Positions 34,860 through 44,100 of a stretch of DNA of 64,000 nt are shown here, piece after piece. The stretch covers positions 1-64,000 of the forward strand of contig NZ_RLIH01000003.1 of NCBI RefSeq assembly GCF_004006535.1, given 5' to 3'. Source of the DNA: Anaerosphaera multitolerans. GTDB taxonomy: Bacteria > Bacillota > Clostridia > Tissierellales > Peptoniphilaceae. The notes beneath the pieces were generated by a model, which ran no database searches, was not told where the DNA came from, and worked only from the letters and a program-made list of their open reading frames with translations. The position numbers and the translations under genes are program-made. Position 1 is the stretch's first letter. Each line of letters begins with the position of its first letter.

Positions 34860-35775
34860 TTTCGCCACCTCCTACTAAATCCATATAGTATTCCTCCAAT
34901 GTATTTTCCTCTATTGAGATTGAACTTAAATAAATATCATTCTTTGCTAAAGTCTTTTGAATAATCAGTCTATCTGCCCCACTATAAATTTCTATAACAG
35001 AGTTAGGCATTACTTTGAAATCATAAATTTTTAGTTTTTCCTCTAGTATATTAACTACTTTTGGAAGCTCCTCTTTTTCAAAAGGAACTAACTTCAAAAA
35101 CTTCTTATTTCTCTCTTTTAAATCTTCTAAAGTAATTTCTTCAAGCATACTTCCATTTTTAATTATTCCTATTCTGTTAGCAATTTGAGATAATTCATTA
35201 AGTATATGAGAAGACACAATTATTGTTGTATTCCATTCTTTATTTATCTTTAAGAGAAAATTTCTCAAATCAATTATTCCTGACGGGTCTAAACCGTTTA
35301 TGGGCTCATCTAATATCAAAATTCTGGGTTTATGCATTACTGCTGCCAATATGCCCAATCTTTGCCTCATACCAGTTGAATATCCCTTGACTTTTTTATT
35401 TAAGACACTGTCAATGTTAAAAAATTCAGCAATTTCCAATATTTCATTATCTATTTTTATATTTCTTAGCTCTGCAAGGTAATTTAAGTTCTTAATACCG
35501 GTCATATAAGAGTAAAAAGCCGGACTTTCAATTAAAAAACCACATTCTTTTCTAAATTCAAAGCTCTTATCTAAATCCATATTTAAAACAGTACAACTAC
35601 CGCTGGTCTTATTTATATGACCTGCAATAACTTTTAGGAGTGTAGATTTTCCGGCTCCGTTTTCGCCCACCAATCCATAGATATCACCACTATATAGGTT
35701 AAAATTTAAATTGTCTAAGGCTTTAACATTACCAAAACTTTTATTTAATTCTTTAATCTCTATTAACTTTTCCAT
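34840..35775 (-). CDS. ABC transporter ATP-binding protein, BcrA type
   Basis: A 311-residue ATPase with Walker A GENGAGKST (residues 37-45), signature YSTGMRQRL, Walker B ILILDEPINGLDP and the switch His in VSSHIL. The family comprises peptide-antibiotic and bacitracin exporters, with a C-terminal extension of about 90 residues. It lies after the response regulator gene and before its permease. A role in antimicrobial peptide defence is inference from family and operon. Confidence 0.9.
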   Translation of the reverse strand: MEKLIEIKELNKSFGNVKALDNLNFNLYSGDIYGLVGENGAGKSTLLKVIAGHINKTSGSCTVLNMDLDKSFEFRKECGFLIESPAFYSYMTGIKNLNYLAELRNIKIDNEILEIAEFFNIDSVLNKKVKGYSTGMRQRLGILAAVMHKPRILILDEPINGLDPSGIIDLRNFLLKINKEWNTTIIVSSHILNELSQIANRIGIIKNGSMLEEITLEDLKERNKKFLKLVPFEKEELPKVVNILEEKLKIYDFKVMPNSVIEIYSGADRLIIQKTLAKNDIYLSSISIEENTLEEYYMDLVGGGENDIFKS

Positions 35776-35854
35776 TTTGACCTCCTGAAAGTATTATCGT
35801 CTATGAAGCTAATAATATTTTAAAGAATATCTAAATTATTTCTAAAGATTTTAC

Positions 35855-36529
35855 TTACTTAAGCCTATAACCCATGCCCCATATAGTTTCAATATAATCA
35901 TATTCATTTATTTTTTTTAATTTGTTTCGTAAGTTACTAATATGTGAGTTAACAGTATCTGCATCGTAAGCATATTCCTGATCCCATACTGAAGAATAAA
36001 TATTTTCCTTTGTAAAAATTTTTTTAGGATTAGATATTAAAAGCTTTAGAATATTAAATTCAATTGGAGTTAGTTTTACAGGTTTATTCTCCACCCTTAC
36101 CTCCATAGTAGATAAATTTAAATCAATATCTTTAAATATTAAGATTTCTTCTTCTGAATATCCATATTCTTTATAGCGCCTTAATGTAGCTTCTACTTGA
36201 GCCAGTACTTCATCTTTATCAAAAGGTTTTTCCAAAAACACATCTGCTCCTCTTTTTAAAACATCTATCCTTGTTTCCTTTGAAGATTTTGCACTTATTA
36301 CAATTATGGCTATATCATTATCTTTTCGAATTTCAGTTATAAACTCCTCACCTGGCATATTTGGCATCATTAAGTCTAAAATTATAAGGTCAAATTTACT
36401 AAGTTTCATTAATAAAAGCGCCTCTCGAGCTGTAAATGCACTTTGTACAGTATAATTTTGAGATTTTAAAATTTCAACTAGAAGGTTATTTATATCAATA
36501 TCGTCTTCCACTACTAAAATATTATTCAT
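35855..36529 (-). CDS. OmpR-family response regulator of the ABC module
   Basis: A 224-residue regulator: receiver domain with acidic pocket EDD (residues 8-10) and phosphoacceptor Asp in LIILDLMMP, followed by a winged-helix DNA-binding domain (ending YIETIWGMGYRLK). It heads the run regulator-ATPase-permease-kinase. The ATG at 36529 has GGTGAT upstream; the longer frame would add five residues. Confidence 0.9.
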   Translation of the reverse strand: MNNILVVEDDIDINNLLVEILKSQNYTVQSAFTAREALLLMKLSKFDLIILDLMMPNMPGEEFITEIRKDNDIAIIVISAKSSKETRIDVLKRGADVFLEKPFDKDEVLAQVEATLRRYKEYGYSEEEILIFKDIDLNLSTMEVRVENKPVKLTPIEFNILKLLISNPKKIFTKENIYSSVWDQEYAYDADTVNSHISNLRNKLKKINEYDYIETIWGMGYRLK

Positions 36530-36677
36530 ATTATCACCACACATATTATATATTATGTGTGGAATTAGAACAATCAGAGAAATATCTATTATTTTTTAAC
36601 TAGCCATATTTAAATAATAAAAAACTTTTAAAGACAAATTTGTAATATAATAGTAAATATTAATAAGGAGGTAAATT

Positions 36678-37214
36678 ATGAAAACAAAAGTAGATGCCCT
36701 TGAATATTCAAGTCATATCTTTAACGAACTAAAAAATGGTTTTCTGATTACTGCAAAGGCTAATGATAGATTAAATTCCATGACTATTTCTTGGGGAATG
36801 TTAGGTGTTGAGTGGAATAAGTTAATTTTTATTACTTTTATAAGAGAAAATCGTTTTACTAAATCTTTGCTTGATACTAACCCCGAGTTTACTGTTAATA
36901 TTCCTTATGGCGATTTTGATAGAAATATAATAAACTATTGTGGTACTAATTCCGGACATAATGTTGATAAGTTTAAGGACTTAAATTTGACAATTGAAGA
37001 ACCAAGTATTGTAACAGTACCCGCTATTAAAGAACTGCCTTTAACTCTTGAGTGTAAAATCATTTACAAGCAAAAACAAAATAAAGAAGAAATTTCTAAA
37101 GAAGATTTGTCTAAATTCTATCCGAATGATGTTGACAGTACTTTCCACGGAGCAAATAAAGATATACATATTGCTTACTATGGTGAAATTGTAGACTCCT
37201 ATATTGTTAAATAA
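36678..37214 (+). CDS. Flavin reductase-like FMN-binding protein
   Basis: A 178-residue protein of the flavin reductase-like (FMN-binding split barrel) family. NSMTISWGMLGVEWNKLIFITFIRENRFT, quoted here by its core SWGMLGVEWNK, and FTVNIPYG are typical of clostridial members. There is no rubredoxin domain. It may reduce flavins or act in electron transfer; partner unknown. It is monocistronic with RBS AAGGAGG, between two two-component systems. Confidence 0.83.
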   Translation: MKTKVDALEYSSHIFNELKNGFLITAKANDRLNSMTISWGMLGVEWNKLIFITFIRENRFTKSLLDTNPEFTVNIPYGDFDRNIINYCGTNSGHNVDKFKDLNLTIEEPSIVTVPAIKELPLTLECKIIYKQKQNKEEISKEDLSKFYPNDVDSTFHGANKDIHIAYYGEIVDSYIVK

Positions 37215-37218
37215 TTAA

Positions 37219-37256
37219 AAAGCATTTAATAGTTAAATATAGCTATTAAATGCTTT
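37219..37256. terminator. Terminator shared by flavin reductase and large kinase genes
   Basis: A 14-bp perfect inverted repeat with a 10-base loop between convergent genes. The T-tract is better in the minus direction. Confidence 0.75.
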
Positions 37257-37260
37257 GCTG

Positions 37261-39513
37261 TTATTCAAATTCAATTATGGTTTTAAATAGGTCACCATCA
37301 ATTTCTATTTCAAAACTTCCTCCTTGAGCATCAACTAAAGAACTTGCAATAGATAAACCCAATCCCGATCCTTCAGTCTGTCTTGAACTATCACCTCTTG
37401 TAAATCTTTCCATTAGCTCATCAGCTGAAATATTTAAAGGATATTTTGATATATTCTTTATTACAAGAGTTGCTGCATCATTATTTTCTAAATCAATATA
37501 AACTCTAGTTCCTTCTAAAGTATACTTATAAATATTAGAGAATAAATTATCTAATATTCTTGATGTTTTATTTCCGTCTAGATTTAACACTACAGGGTTA
37601 TCTGTAATATTCATATTAATATCCAGTCTCTTTTCTTCAAACTTATCAGACCACTCACCTACAATTTGATTTACCAGTTGTTTAAAATCAATATCTTCAA
37701 AATGTAGCTCTATATTCTTACTAGTTACTTTAGTTACTTCAAATAAATCTTCAATTAACTTTTTTAACTTTAAAGATTTTTCATGAATTATTTTTGCATA
37801 TTCTTTTTGTTTTTCAAAATCACTTTCCTCATCTACTATTAACTCAGAATAATTAATAATTGATGTTAAAGGAGTTTTTAAATCATGAGAAACATTTGTA
37901 ATAAGTTCAGTTTTTAGTCTTTCAGATTTAATGGCTTTTTCAACGGCTTCATTTAAATTATCTCCAATTACATTAAAGCTGTGAGCAATATCTTTAAAGG
38001 TTGTATTATCTTCATTTATCTTTACATCATAGTTTCCCTCTGAAATAATTTTTGATTTTTCACTTATATTAACTAAATCTAAGTAATACTTCTTAGCATA
38101 ATTAAAAAGTGTAGTTATAAAAAATACCCATAAAATCCAAACTATGAAAGAAAGTCCCGGCCTTACTACTATACTACAGGCAAATATTCCAAATATTATT
38201 AAGCCGAAATATAATATTAAAATATTTTTTTTATTTAAGGCATCTAAATTGTCAAAAGTACTAAAAATTTTATCTTTTATCTTTACATATATGTTTTTAA
38301 AAAATCTAAATACCCATTTTACCGCTCTGATTGTAATAGAGTTATGAAATACAAAGGATTTTCCACCCTCATTATATATGGATTTAAGCCCATGTATTCC
38401 ATAGTATACTGTAACACTTGTGAAGAATACCACTAAAAATTCAATTAGATATACAATATAGTTTTTTGAAGTAAACTCTTTTAAACTAACAGGATAATCA
38501 GTAAAAGGAACCATTATTCCAGCTAGGAATCCAAATAGTAATATTCCCAAAAGTACCATCACTATTTCTATAGGGAACTTTGAAATCCCTTTATAAAATC
38601 CTACATTTTTAGCCTTTTTATAATCTGTAATACTTGCAAAGACAGCTATCACGAATAAGGCTATCAAAACAGATGCTAGAGATGTAAAAAACATGGTCTC
38701 TTCATTATTTCTAGAATACATTTCATTTTCCAAATTTTTAAAAGCATTAGAACTTAAATCAACTGAAATATAAAAGTTTATTTTATGAGGTGAATAAGAA
38801 GGTGAATCATTATTAAAATCAGAAAAATATCTATCTACTGAAGTTCTTAAAGCATTAAAAACAATTCTTTCATTTTCATTTTTTAAATTTCCCTTATTTG
38901 TAGAGGTTAACGTTAATTTTCCATTTTCAAAATATCCCTTAAAGCCAATTTCATTTTTAGTGAAATCAATCTCTTGAGGATCAGTTCCATCAAAAGAATC
39001 CAGATTTGACTTTTTCTCCACTACATAGTTAGGTTTTTCAGTTATATCACTACTAAAGGTAAAGGAATCTCCCTCATAAAAATAATCTTCTTTTATTTCA
39101 GATAAATCATCTAAATCATTTATATTAAATCTGTCAACTATTTCATTAGTGAAATTATTTCTTACAACTACTATATCCGGATATTTCTCTTTAAACTCCT
39201 CTGTAAATTCATAATTTGTGGGTCCATAAGCCCTTAAATGATATTTTACTAACTCCTCATCACCTGAATATTGATCATATCCATTAAAAGTAAGATTTAA
39301 TTTATTATAAAATGCATTAGAATAAAAATTTTCTCTACTATTATCGTCAATATTGTTCCAGCTGATATTACTATTGATTAAATAATTTCCCAAAATTGAA
39401 ATAACACTTATAATTAGAATTAAAATCCAAATTTCTTTAGTACTATACCTAATTGAAAGCTTCTCTTTCTTTTCTTCACCACCAGTACTATAATTGTTAA
39501 TATCTTCATTCAT
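37261..39513 (-). CDS. Large multi-pass sensor histidine kinase
   Basis: A 750-residue kinase. After one N-terminal membrane helix comes an extracytoplasmic domain of about 230 residues, then five or six membrane helices (about residues 280-480), a HAMP-like segment (KSKIISEGNYDVKINED) and the kinase core with H-box TNVSHDLKTPLTSIINYSE, G-box GSGLGLSIA. The sensor part resembles no named domain known to me. It pairs with the regulator gene whose stop codon lies one base upstream. RBS GGAGG. Confidence 0.9.
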   Translation of the reverse strand: MNEDINNYSTGGEEKKEKLSIRYSTKEIWILILIISVISILGNYLINSNISWNNIDDNSRENFYSNAFYNKLNLTFNGYDQYSGDEELVKYHLRAYGPTNYEFTEEFKEKYPDIVVVRNNFTNEIVDRFNINDLDDLSEIKEDYFYEGDSFTFSSDITEKPNYVVEKKSNLDSFDGTDPQEIDFTKNEIGFKGYFENGKLTLTSTNKGNLKNENERIVFNALRTSVDRYFSDFNNDSPSYSPHKINFYISVDLSSNAFKNLENEMYSRNNEETMFFTSLASVLIALFVIAVFASITDYKKAKNVGFYKGISKFPIEIVMVLLGILLFGFLAGIMVPFTDYPVSLKEFTSKNYIVYLIEFLVVFFTSVTVYYGIHGLKSIYNEGGKSFVFHNSITIRAVKWVFRFFKNIYVKIKDKIFSTFDNLDALNKKNILILYFGLIIFGIFACSIVVRPGLSFIVWILWVFFITTLFNYAKKYYLDLVNISEKSKIISEGNYDVKINEDNTTFKDIAHSFNVIGDNLNEAVEKAIKSERLKTELITNVSHDLKTPLTSIINYSELIVDEESDFEKQKEYAKIIHEKSLKLKKLIEDLFEVTKVTSKNIELHFEDIDFKQLVNQIVGEWSDKFEEKRLDINMNITDNPVVLNLDGNKTSRILDNLFSNIYKYTLEGTRVYIDLENNDAATLVIKNISKYPLNISADELMERFTRGDSSRQTEGSGLGLSIASSLVDAQGGSFEIEIDGDLFKTIIEFE

Positions 39514-39514
39514 A

Positions 39515-40219
39515 TTAATTCCTCCTTTTAGGGTTGACAAATTTATATCCTAAACCCCAAGCAACTTTTAAGTATATTGGCTTTTTAGGATCAAATTCTA
39601 TTTTTTCCCTAATTCTTCTTATGTGAACTGTAACGGTTTTAGGCTCAATTGCAGGTTCATTCCAAACTTTTTCATAAATCTCATCAATTGAAAATACCCT
39701 ATTTGGATTTTCCATTAGCAATTCTAAAATCTTATATTCAAGCGAAGTTAAAGATACTTTCTCGCCATCTACATATACGTTTTTTTCCAAGGTATTTAAT
39801 TTAATACCTCCGATTTCAATGTAATCTGCAGTATCATTTGAATTTTGATATTGATAAAGTCGTCTTATATTAGAGTTTACTCTTGCCATTAATTCAAGAG
39901 GATTAAAAGGCTTGACTATATAGTCATCTGCACCTATATTTAAGCCTATTACCTTATCATAGTCTTCTGATTTAGCAGATAAAATAATGATAGGAACAAA
40001 ACTTTTTTCTCTTAATTTTATAATAGCTTCTTCACCTGACATCTCAGGCATCATTAAGTCCATAATTACTAAATCGATTTTTTCATTTTGGAATTTCTCA
40101 ATTGCATCTTTCCCATTTTCTGCATATACTACATCATAATTTGAATTAGTTAAATAAATCCCTATAGAATCTCTAATAGCTTTGTCATCCTCAGCTACAA
40201 GTATTTTGTATTTTTCCAT
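39515..40219 (-). CDS. OmpR-family response regulator of the large kinase
   Basis: A 234-residue regulator with receiver (EDD at residues 9-11, phosphoacceptor Asp in LVIMDLMMPE, switch KPF) and a winged-helix output domain ending in VAWGLGYKFVNP. Its last codons carry the RBS of the kinase gene. RBS is TATGGAGG. It stands first in the pair; its targets are unknown. Confidence 0.93.
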   Translation of the reverse strand: MEKYKILVAEDDKAIRDSIGIYLTNSNYDVVYAENGKDAIEKFQNEKIDLVIMDLMMPEMSGEEAIIKLREKSFVPIIILSAKSEDYDKVIGLNIGADDYIVKPFNPLELMARVNSNIRRLYQYQNSNDTADYIEIGGIKLNTLEKNVYVDGEKVSLTSLEYKILELLMENPNRVFSIDEIYEKVWNEPAIEPKTVTVHIRRIREKIEFDPKKPIYLKVAWGLGYKFVNPKRRN

Positions 40220-40372
40220 GTCTTTCCTCCATATTTATAGTACCAAATATATTTTAAATAATTATTAGTAAAGATTTACAAATTTCTTAAATTATTATAT
40301 CAAATCTTAATAGTTAATAATTAATTACTTTTTATACTATATGTTATAATTGTTAAGAAGTAGGTGAAAAAT

Positions 40373-42133
40373 ATGGCATATGATGGAACAGTACTAAAAG
40401 CTGTAATTGAAGAATTAAAAAACAATTTAATTAATTCCAAAGTAGAAAAAATATACCAACCCTCTAAAGAAGAATTAATTTTTAATTTTAGAGGTAATAA
40501 AGGAAGATATAAATTATTAATAAGTGCCGCTAGTAACAGTCCAAGAGTTTATTTTACAGATGTGTCCTATGAAAATCCGACAATACCTCCGGCATTCTGT
40601 ATGTTACTTAGAAAACACTTGGAAAATTCAAGAGTTCTTGATATTAAACAGTATAAAATGGATAGGATATTTAAAATTGATTTTTTATCTAAAAGTGAAT
40701 TGGGAGATTTAATAAATAAATCTCTGGTGGTTGAAATTATGGGAAAACATTCCAATATTATTTTAATTGAAACAGATACTAATAATATTTATGATTCTAT
40801 TAAAAGAGTTAATTCTTTCACCAGTAGAATAAGAGAAATTTTACCTGGTCTAACCTACAGTGCTTCACTTATATCAACTAAGTATAATCCTCTTGATCCA
40901 GAAATTTTTGAAGAGGCAATTAATAATTTTGATAAAAATAAAACACTTAAAAATAACTTAATTAACACTTTTACCGGAATAAGTCCATTAATTTCTAGAG
41001 AAGTTACTTATAGAGCTAATTTAGATGATGATAGAATATTTTCCAGTTTAAATGATGAAGAATATATACTTTTTATTCAAGCGCTAAAATCACTTATTAA
41101 TCAGTTAAAAAATAATGAGTTTAGTCCAATTCTTATTAAGTCTGATGCCAAGATTATAGAATTCTCTTCATTAGATTTACAAATGTTTCCGCAGGCAGAG
41201 AAAATATCCTATGATTCTATTTCAGCATTGTTAGATGATTATTATAGTCATAAAGAAAAATCTCAAGCTTTAAATGAAAAAAGTAATTCTTTAAAAAGGA
41301 TAGTCAAAAATCATTTAGATAGAACAGTTAAAAAATTAGAAAAACAATCAGAAGAGTTAAATGAAGCAATAGATAGAGAAAAGTTTAAAATATATGGTGA
41401 TTTAATATCATCTAATTCCTATAAAATTGAAAAAGGAATTAAATCCATTGAGCTTGAAAACTTTTATGACAATATGAAAATCATTTCTATCCCCTTAGAT
41501 GAAAAGCTAAGTGCTCAACAAAACGCAAATAAATATTATAAAAAGTATTCTAAATTGAAAAATGCAGTAGGTATTTTAAATAATGAAATTGATGTAAATA
41601 AAAATAAAGTAAATTATTTAAATAGCGTTCTTTTAAATATTGAGTTATCAGATTCTATTTCGGACTTAGAAGATATCAGGGATGAATTAGTTGATATGGG
41701 TTATCTTAAAAAACAAGGTAGAAACAAAAGGCAAAAAAACAAAAAAGTGACTTTCTTAGAATATAATTCAAGTGAGGGTTATAAAATTTATGCAGGTAAA
41801 AACAATCGCCAAAATGAAGAATTAACTTTGAAATTTGCCCGGAAAAGTGATATGTGGTTTCATGTTAAAGATGCTCCCGGCTCACATGTTATTTTAAAAG
41901 AAGATGGAAGAGATTTTTCTATGAAATCAATTAAAGAAGCTGCTATTATTGCCGCTTTTAATAGTTCTTTAAAAAATTCCAACAATATTGAAGTCGACTA
42001 TACATTAAAGAAAAATGTAAAAAGACATCCTGCAAAAATGCCGGGATTAGTTTCATATATTAACTATGAAACTATAGTTATAAGCGATAAAGATTTATTG
42101 AATCTACAAAGCAACAAGGAAGTAGTGAATTAA
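40373..42133 (+). CDS. rqcH: Ribosome-associated quality control protein RqcH (NFACT/FbpA)
   Basis: A 586-residue protein with the four NFACT parts: N-terminal NFACT-N starting MAYDGTVLKAVIEEL, a helix-hairpin-helix region, a long coiled coil (about residues 280-430) and NFACT-R with MWFHVKDAPGSHVIL. RqcH binds stalled 50S subunits and adds C-terminal alanine tails with tRNA-Ala; older work on relatives calls it a fibronectin-binding protein. The track start upstream uses GTG; I place it at the ATG that gives the family N-terminus, with TAGGTG before it. Confidence 0.93.
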   Translation: MAYDGTVLKAVIEELKNNLINSKVEKIYQPSKEELIFNFRGNKGRYKLLISAASNSPRVYFTDVSYENPTIPPAFCMLLRKHLENSRVLDIKQYKMDRIFKIDFLSKSELGDLINKSLVVEIMGKHSNIILIETDTNNIYDSIKRVNSFTSRIREILPGLTYSASLISTKYNPLDPEIFEEAINNFDKNKTLKNNLINTFTGISPLISREVTYRANLDDDRIFSSLNDEEYILFIQALKSLINQLKNNEFSPILIKSDAKIIEFSSLDLQMFPQAEKISYDSISALLDDYYSHKEKSQALNEKSNSLKRIVKNHLDRTVKKLEKQSEELNEAIDREKFKIYGDLISSNSYKIEKGIKSIELENFYDNMKIISIPLDEKLSAQQNANKYYKKYSKLKNAVGILNNEIDVNKNKVNYLNSVLLNIELSDSISDLEDIRDELVDMGYLKKQGRNKRQKNKKVTFLEYNSSEGYKIYAGKNNRQNEELTLKFARKSDMWFHVKDAPGSHVILKEDGRDFSMKSIKEAAIIAAFNSSLKNSNNIEVDYTLKKNVKRHPAKMPGLVSYINYETIVISDKDLLNLQSNKEVVN

Positions 42134-42171
42134 TTTATTCTTACTTCCTTGTTAATTAATACTAATACTAT

Positions 42172-42486
42172 TTAATTTTCTTCATCATCAGCAGTAAATT
42201 TAAGTCTTTCCAATACCAATTTATAACCATCAGCGCCATAATTCAAAGATCTATTAATTCTTGAAATAGTAGCAGTACTAGCCCCTGTCTCCTCTTCAAT
42301 CTCATGGTAGGTCTTGTTCTTTATTAAAAGCTTTACAACTTGTAACCTTTGAGATATTGCTTGAATTTCTTTAACAGTACATATATCTTCAAAAAATCTA
42401 TAGCAATCTTCAATTGTTTCCAAAGTTAAAATTGCCTCAAATAAATTATCAGTCTGTTCACTTTTAATTTTAGAGTCATGATTCAT
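42172..42486 (-). CDS. yerC: TrpR-like regulator, YerC/YecD family
   Basis: A 104-residue DNA-binding protein of the TrpR/YerC/YecD family with a helix-turn-helix in NKTYHEIEEETGASTATISRINR, core EIEEETGASTATISR (about residue 60-75). Family members occur in many Bacillota, mostly without known targets. It starts just after purE, within the same transcript; RBS is AAAGGAGG. Confidence 0.86.
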   Translation of the reverse strand: MNHDSKIKSEQTDNLFEAILTLETIEDCYRFFEDICTVKEIQAISQRLQVVKLLIKNKTYHEIEEETGASTATISRINRSLNYGADGYKLVLERLKFTADDEEN

Positions 42487-42487
42487 G

Positions 42488-42973
42488 TTATTCCTCCTTT
42501 AGTAATTCTTCATTCATTTTTTTGACATCTTCTTTTAATTTGTTTTTGTGTTCAACTAATTTAGCTCTAAGATTTTCATCGCTAACTGCAAGAATTTCAA
42601 TTGCTAATAGTGCCGCGTTCTTACCTCCATCAATAGCTACAGATGCAACAGGAACACCGGAAGGCATTTGAACTGTAGATAATAATGCATCTAATCCATC
42701 TAAAGTAGAGGATTTTACTGGAACTCCTATTACGGGAAGAGTTGTGTTAGCAGCAATAACACCACCTAAATGAGCGGCTTTACCGGCTATTGATATAATT
42801 ACTCCAACACCTCTTTCAATTGCTGTATTAGCAAACTCATAGGCTCTCTCTGGTGTTCTATGAGCTGAAATTACCTCTAATTCATAATCTATTCCAAATT
42901 TTTTTAATACAGATACTATCTCGTCACTTATTTTCTTGTCACTTATACTTCCCAATACAATTGATACTTTCAT
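42488..42973 (-). CDS. purE: N5-carboxyaminoimidazole ribonucleotide mutase
   Basis: A 161-residue enzyme of de novo purine synthesis. The substrate-binding motifs are LGSISDKKI (residues 7-15; class I enzymes usually have GSxSD), SAHRTPER and SIAGKAAHLGGVIAANTTLPVIGVP, quoted in core form as AGKAAHLGGVIAA. No purK or other pur genes adjoin it, so partners must lie elsewhere, or it belongs to the class that carboxylates AIR directly. The ATG at 42973 has GGAGG before it. Confidence 0.93.
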   Translation of the reverse strand: MKVSIVLGSISDKKISDEIVSVLKKFGIDYELEVISAHRTPERAYEFANTAIERGVGVIISIAGKAAHLGGVIAANTTLPVIGVPVKSSTLDGLDALLSTVQMPSGVPVASVAIDGGKNAALLAIEILAVSDENLRAKLVEHKNKLKEDVKKMNEELLKEE

Positions 42974-43033
42974 TAGAACCTCCAAATATTGTAAAAATCA
43001 CAATTTTCAATTAATATATTAACAATGGATTGC

Positions 43034-43060
43034 TTTAAAGTCAAGAACTATGACTTTAAA
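43034..43060. promoter_or_regulatory. Perfect palindrome in the purE upstream region
   Basis: TTTAAAGTCA (43034-43043) is exactly mirrored by TGACTTTAAA (43051-43060) with a 7-base spacer. There is no T-tract in the direction of purE, so an operator or leader hairpin is more likely than a terminator. Confidence 0.45.
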
Positions 43061-43102
43061 TTAAAATAAATATAAATATTTTTAAGTATTTATACTATTA
43101 AA

Positions 43103-43134
43103 AAACTCAAAGCTAATTATTTAACTTTGAGTTT
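43103..43134 (-). terminator. Terminator of the TRAP catabolic operon
   Basis: Stem AAACTCAAAG with CTTTGAGTTT, 12-base loop, T6 tract on the minus strand, 19 bases past the last gene of the operon. Confidence 0.82.
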
Positions 43135-43152
43135 CGATAAAAATCTTATAAT

Positions 43153-44100
43153 TTATGAGCAAGTTTTAGTATAATTTTTCCCTTGCCCCTTAGGCAGATT
43201 CTTTACTAAATCTCCAGCTTTACCTGCTCGTAATATATAACTATCAGCCCTATGTCCGACTAATCCTTCAACTTTTTTCCCAATAGATATTACTTTGTCT
43301 AAATTGATTTCTGTTTTTAAATTCATTAAGTCAAATAAATGCAATACATCTTCAGAAGAAACATTACCTGCCGCACCCGGTACGAAAGGACATCCCCCAA
43401 GTCCTGCAAAAGCTGTATCAAAGTGATCAACTCCTCCTTCAATACCAGCTAAAATATTTGCAATAGCAAGCCCTCTTGTATTGTGGAAATGCAATATCCA
43501 TTTAACATTAGGAAATTTTTCTTTAAAATGTTTACTAAACTTAAAAACTTGATCAGGGTATGCAACACCTGCTGCATCTGATAACGATATTTCCTTTATT
43601 CCCACACTTAAATAAGCTTCAACAATTTCTTCAACATCTTGAATAGGTATTTCACTATCCCAAGGAGAACCAAAAGGCATGGAAATAGAACCGGAAATTC
43701 CAATATCATGTTTAACAGCAAGTTTTACACAATTTTCAAATCCTTTTACACTTTCTTCTGGAGTCATATTTAAATTAGCAAGATTGTGCGGCTTACTAGC
43801 CGAAACATTTAGTTTCACCTTTTTACAACCACAGTTAATTGCTCTCTCTACACCTTTTAAATTTGCAATTAAAGCACGGTATTCAACATCAGGTTTTAAT
43901 TTTGCTTTTTTAAAAATTTCATCCGTATCGGACATTTGAGGTACCGCTTTAGGACTTACAAATGAACCTACCTCAATTATACTGTAACCTGCTTCTGTAA
44001 TATCATTTAATAAATCTACTTTTTCATCAGTTGTCAATAAAGAACACTCATTTTGTAAACCATCTCTAAGGCCAACTTCACAAATAGTTATTTTTTTCAT
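43153..44100 (-). CDS. HMG-CoA-lyase-like enzyme
   Basis: A 315-residue TIM-barrel lyase of the HMGL-like superfamily. All catalytic motifs are present: EVGLRDGLQNE (Arg and Asp of the active site, residues 8-18), HFHNTRGLAIAN (metal-binding His) and the cysteine loop GLGGCPFVPGAAGNV. So it should cleave a branched 3-hydroxyacyl-CoA into acetyl-CoA and an oxo-acid or ketone. It is the last gene of the operon, with its RBS in the end of the TIM-barrel gene. True substrate unknown; HMG-CoA, citramalyl-CoA or similar are candidates. Confidence 0.85.
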   Translation of the reverse strand: MKKITICEVGLRDGLQNECSLLTTDEKVDLLNDITEAGYSIIEVGSFVSPKAVPQMSDTDEIFKKAKLKPDVEYRALIANLKGVERAINCGCKKVKLNVSASKPHNLANLNMTPEESVKGFENCVKLAVKHDIGISGSISMPFGSPWDSEIPIQDVEEIVEAYLSVGIKEISLSDAAGVAYPDQVFKFSKHFKEKFPNVKWILHFHNTRGLAIANILAGIEGGVDHFDTAFAGLGGCPFVPGAAGNVSSEDVLHLFDLMNLKTEINLDKVISIGKKVEGLVGHRADSYILRAGKAGDLVKNLPKGQGKNYTKTCS

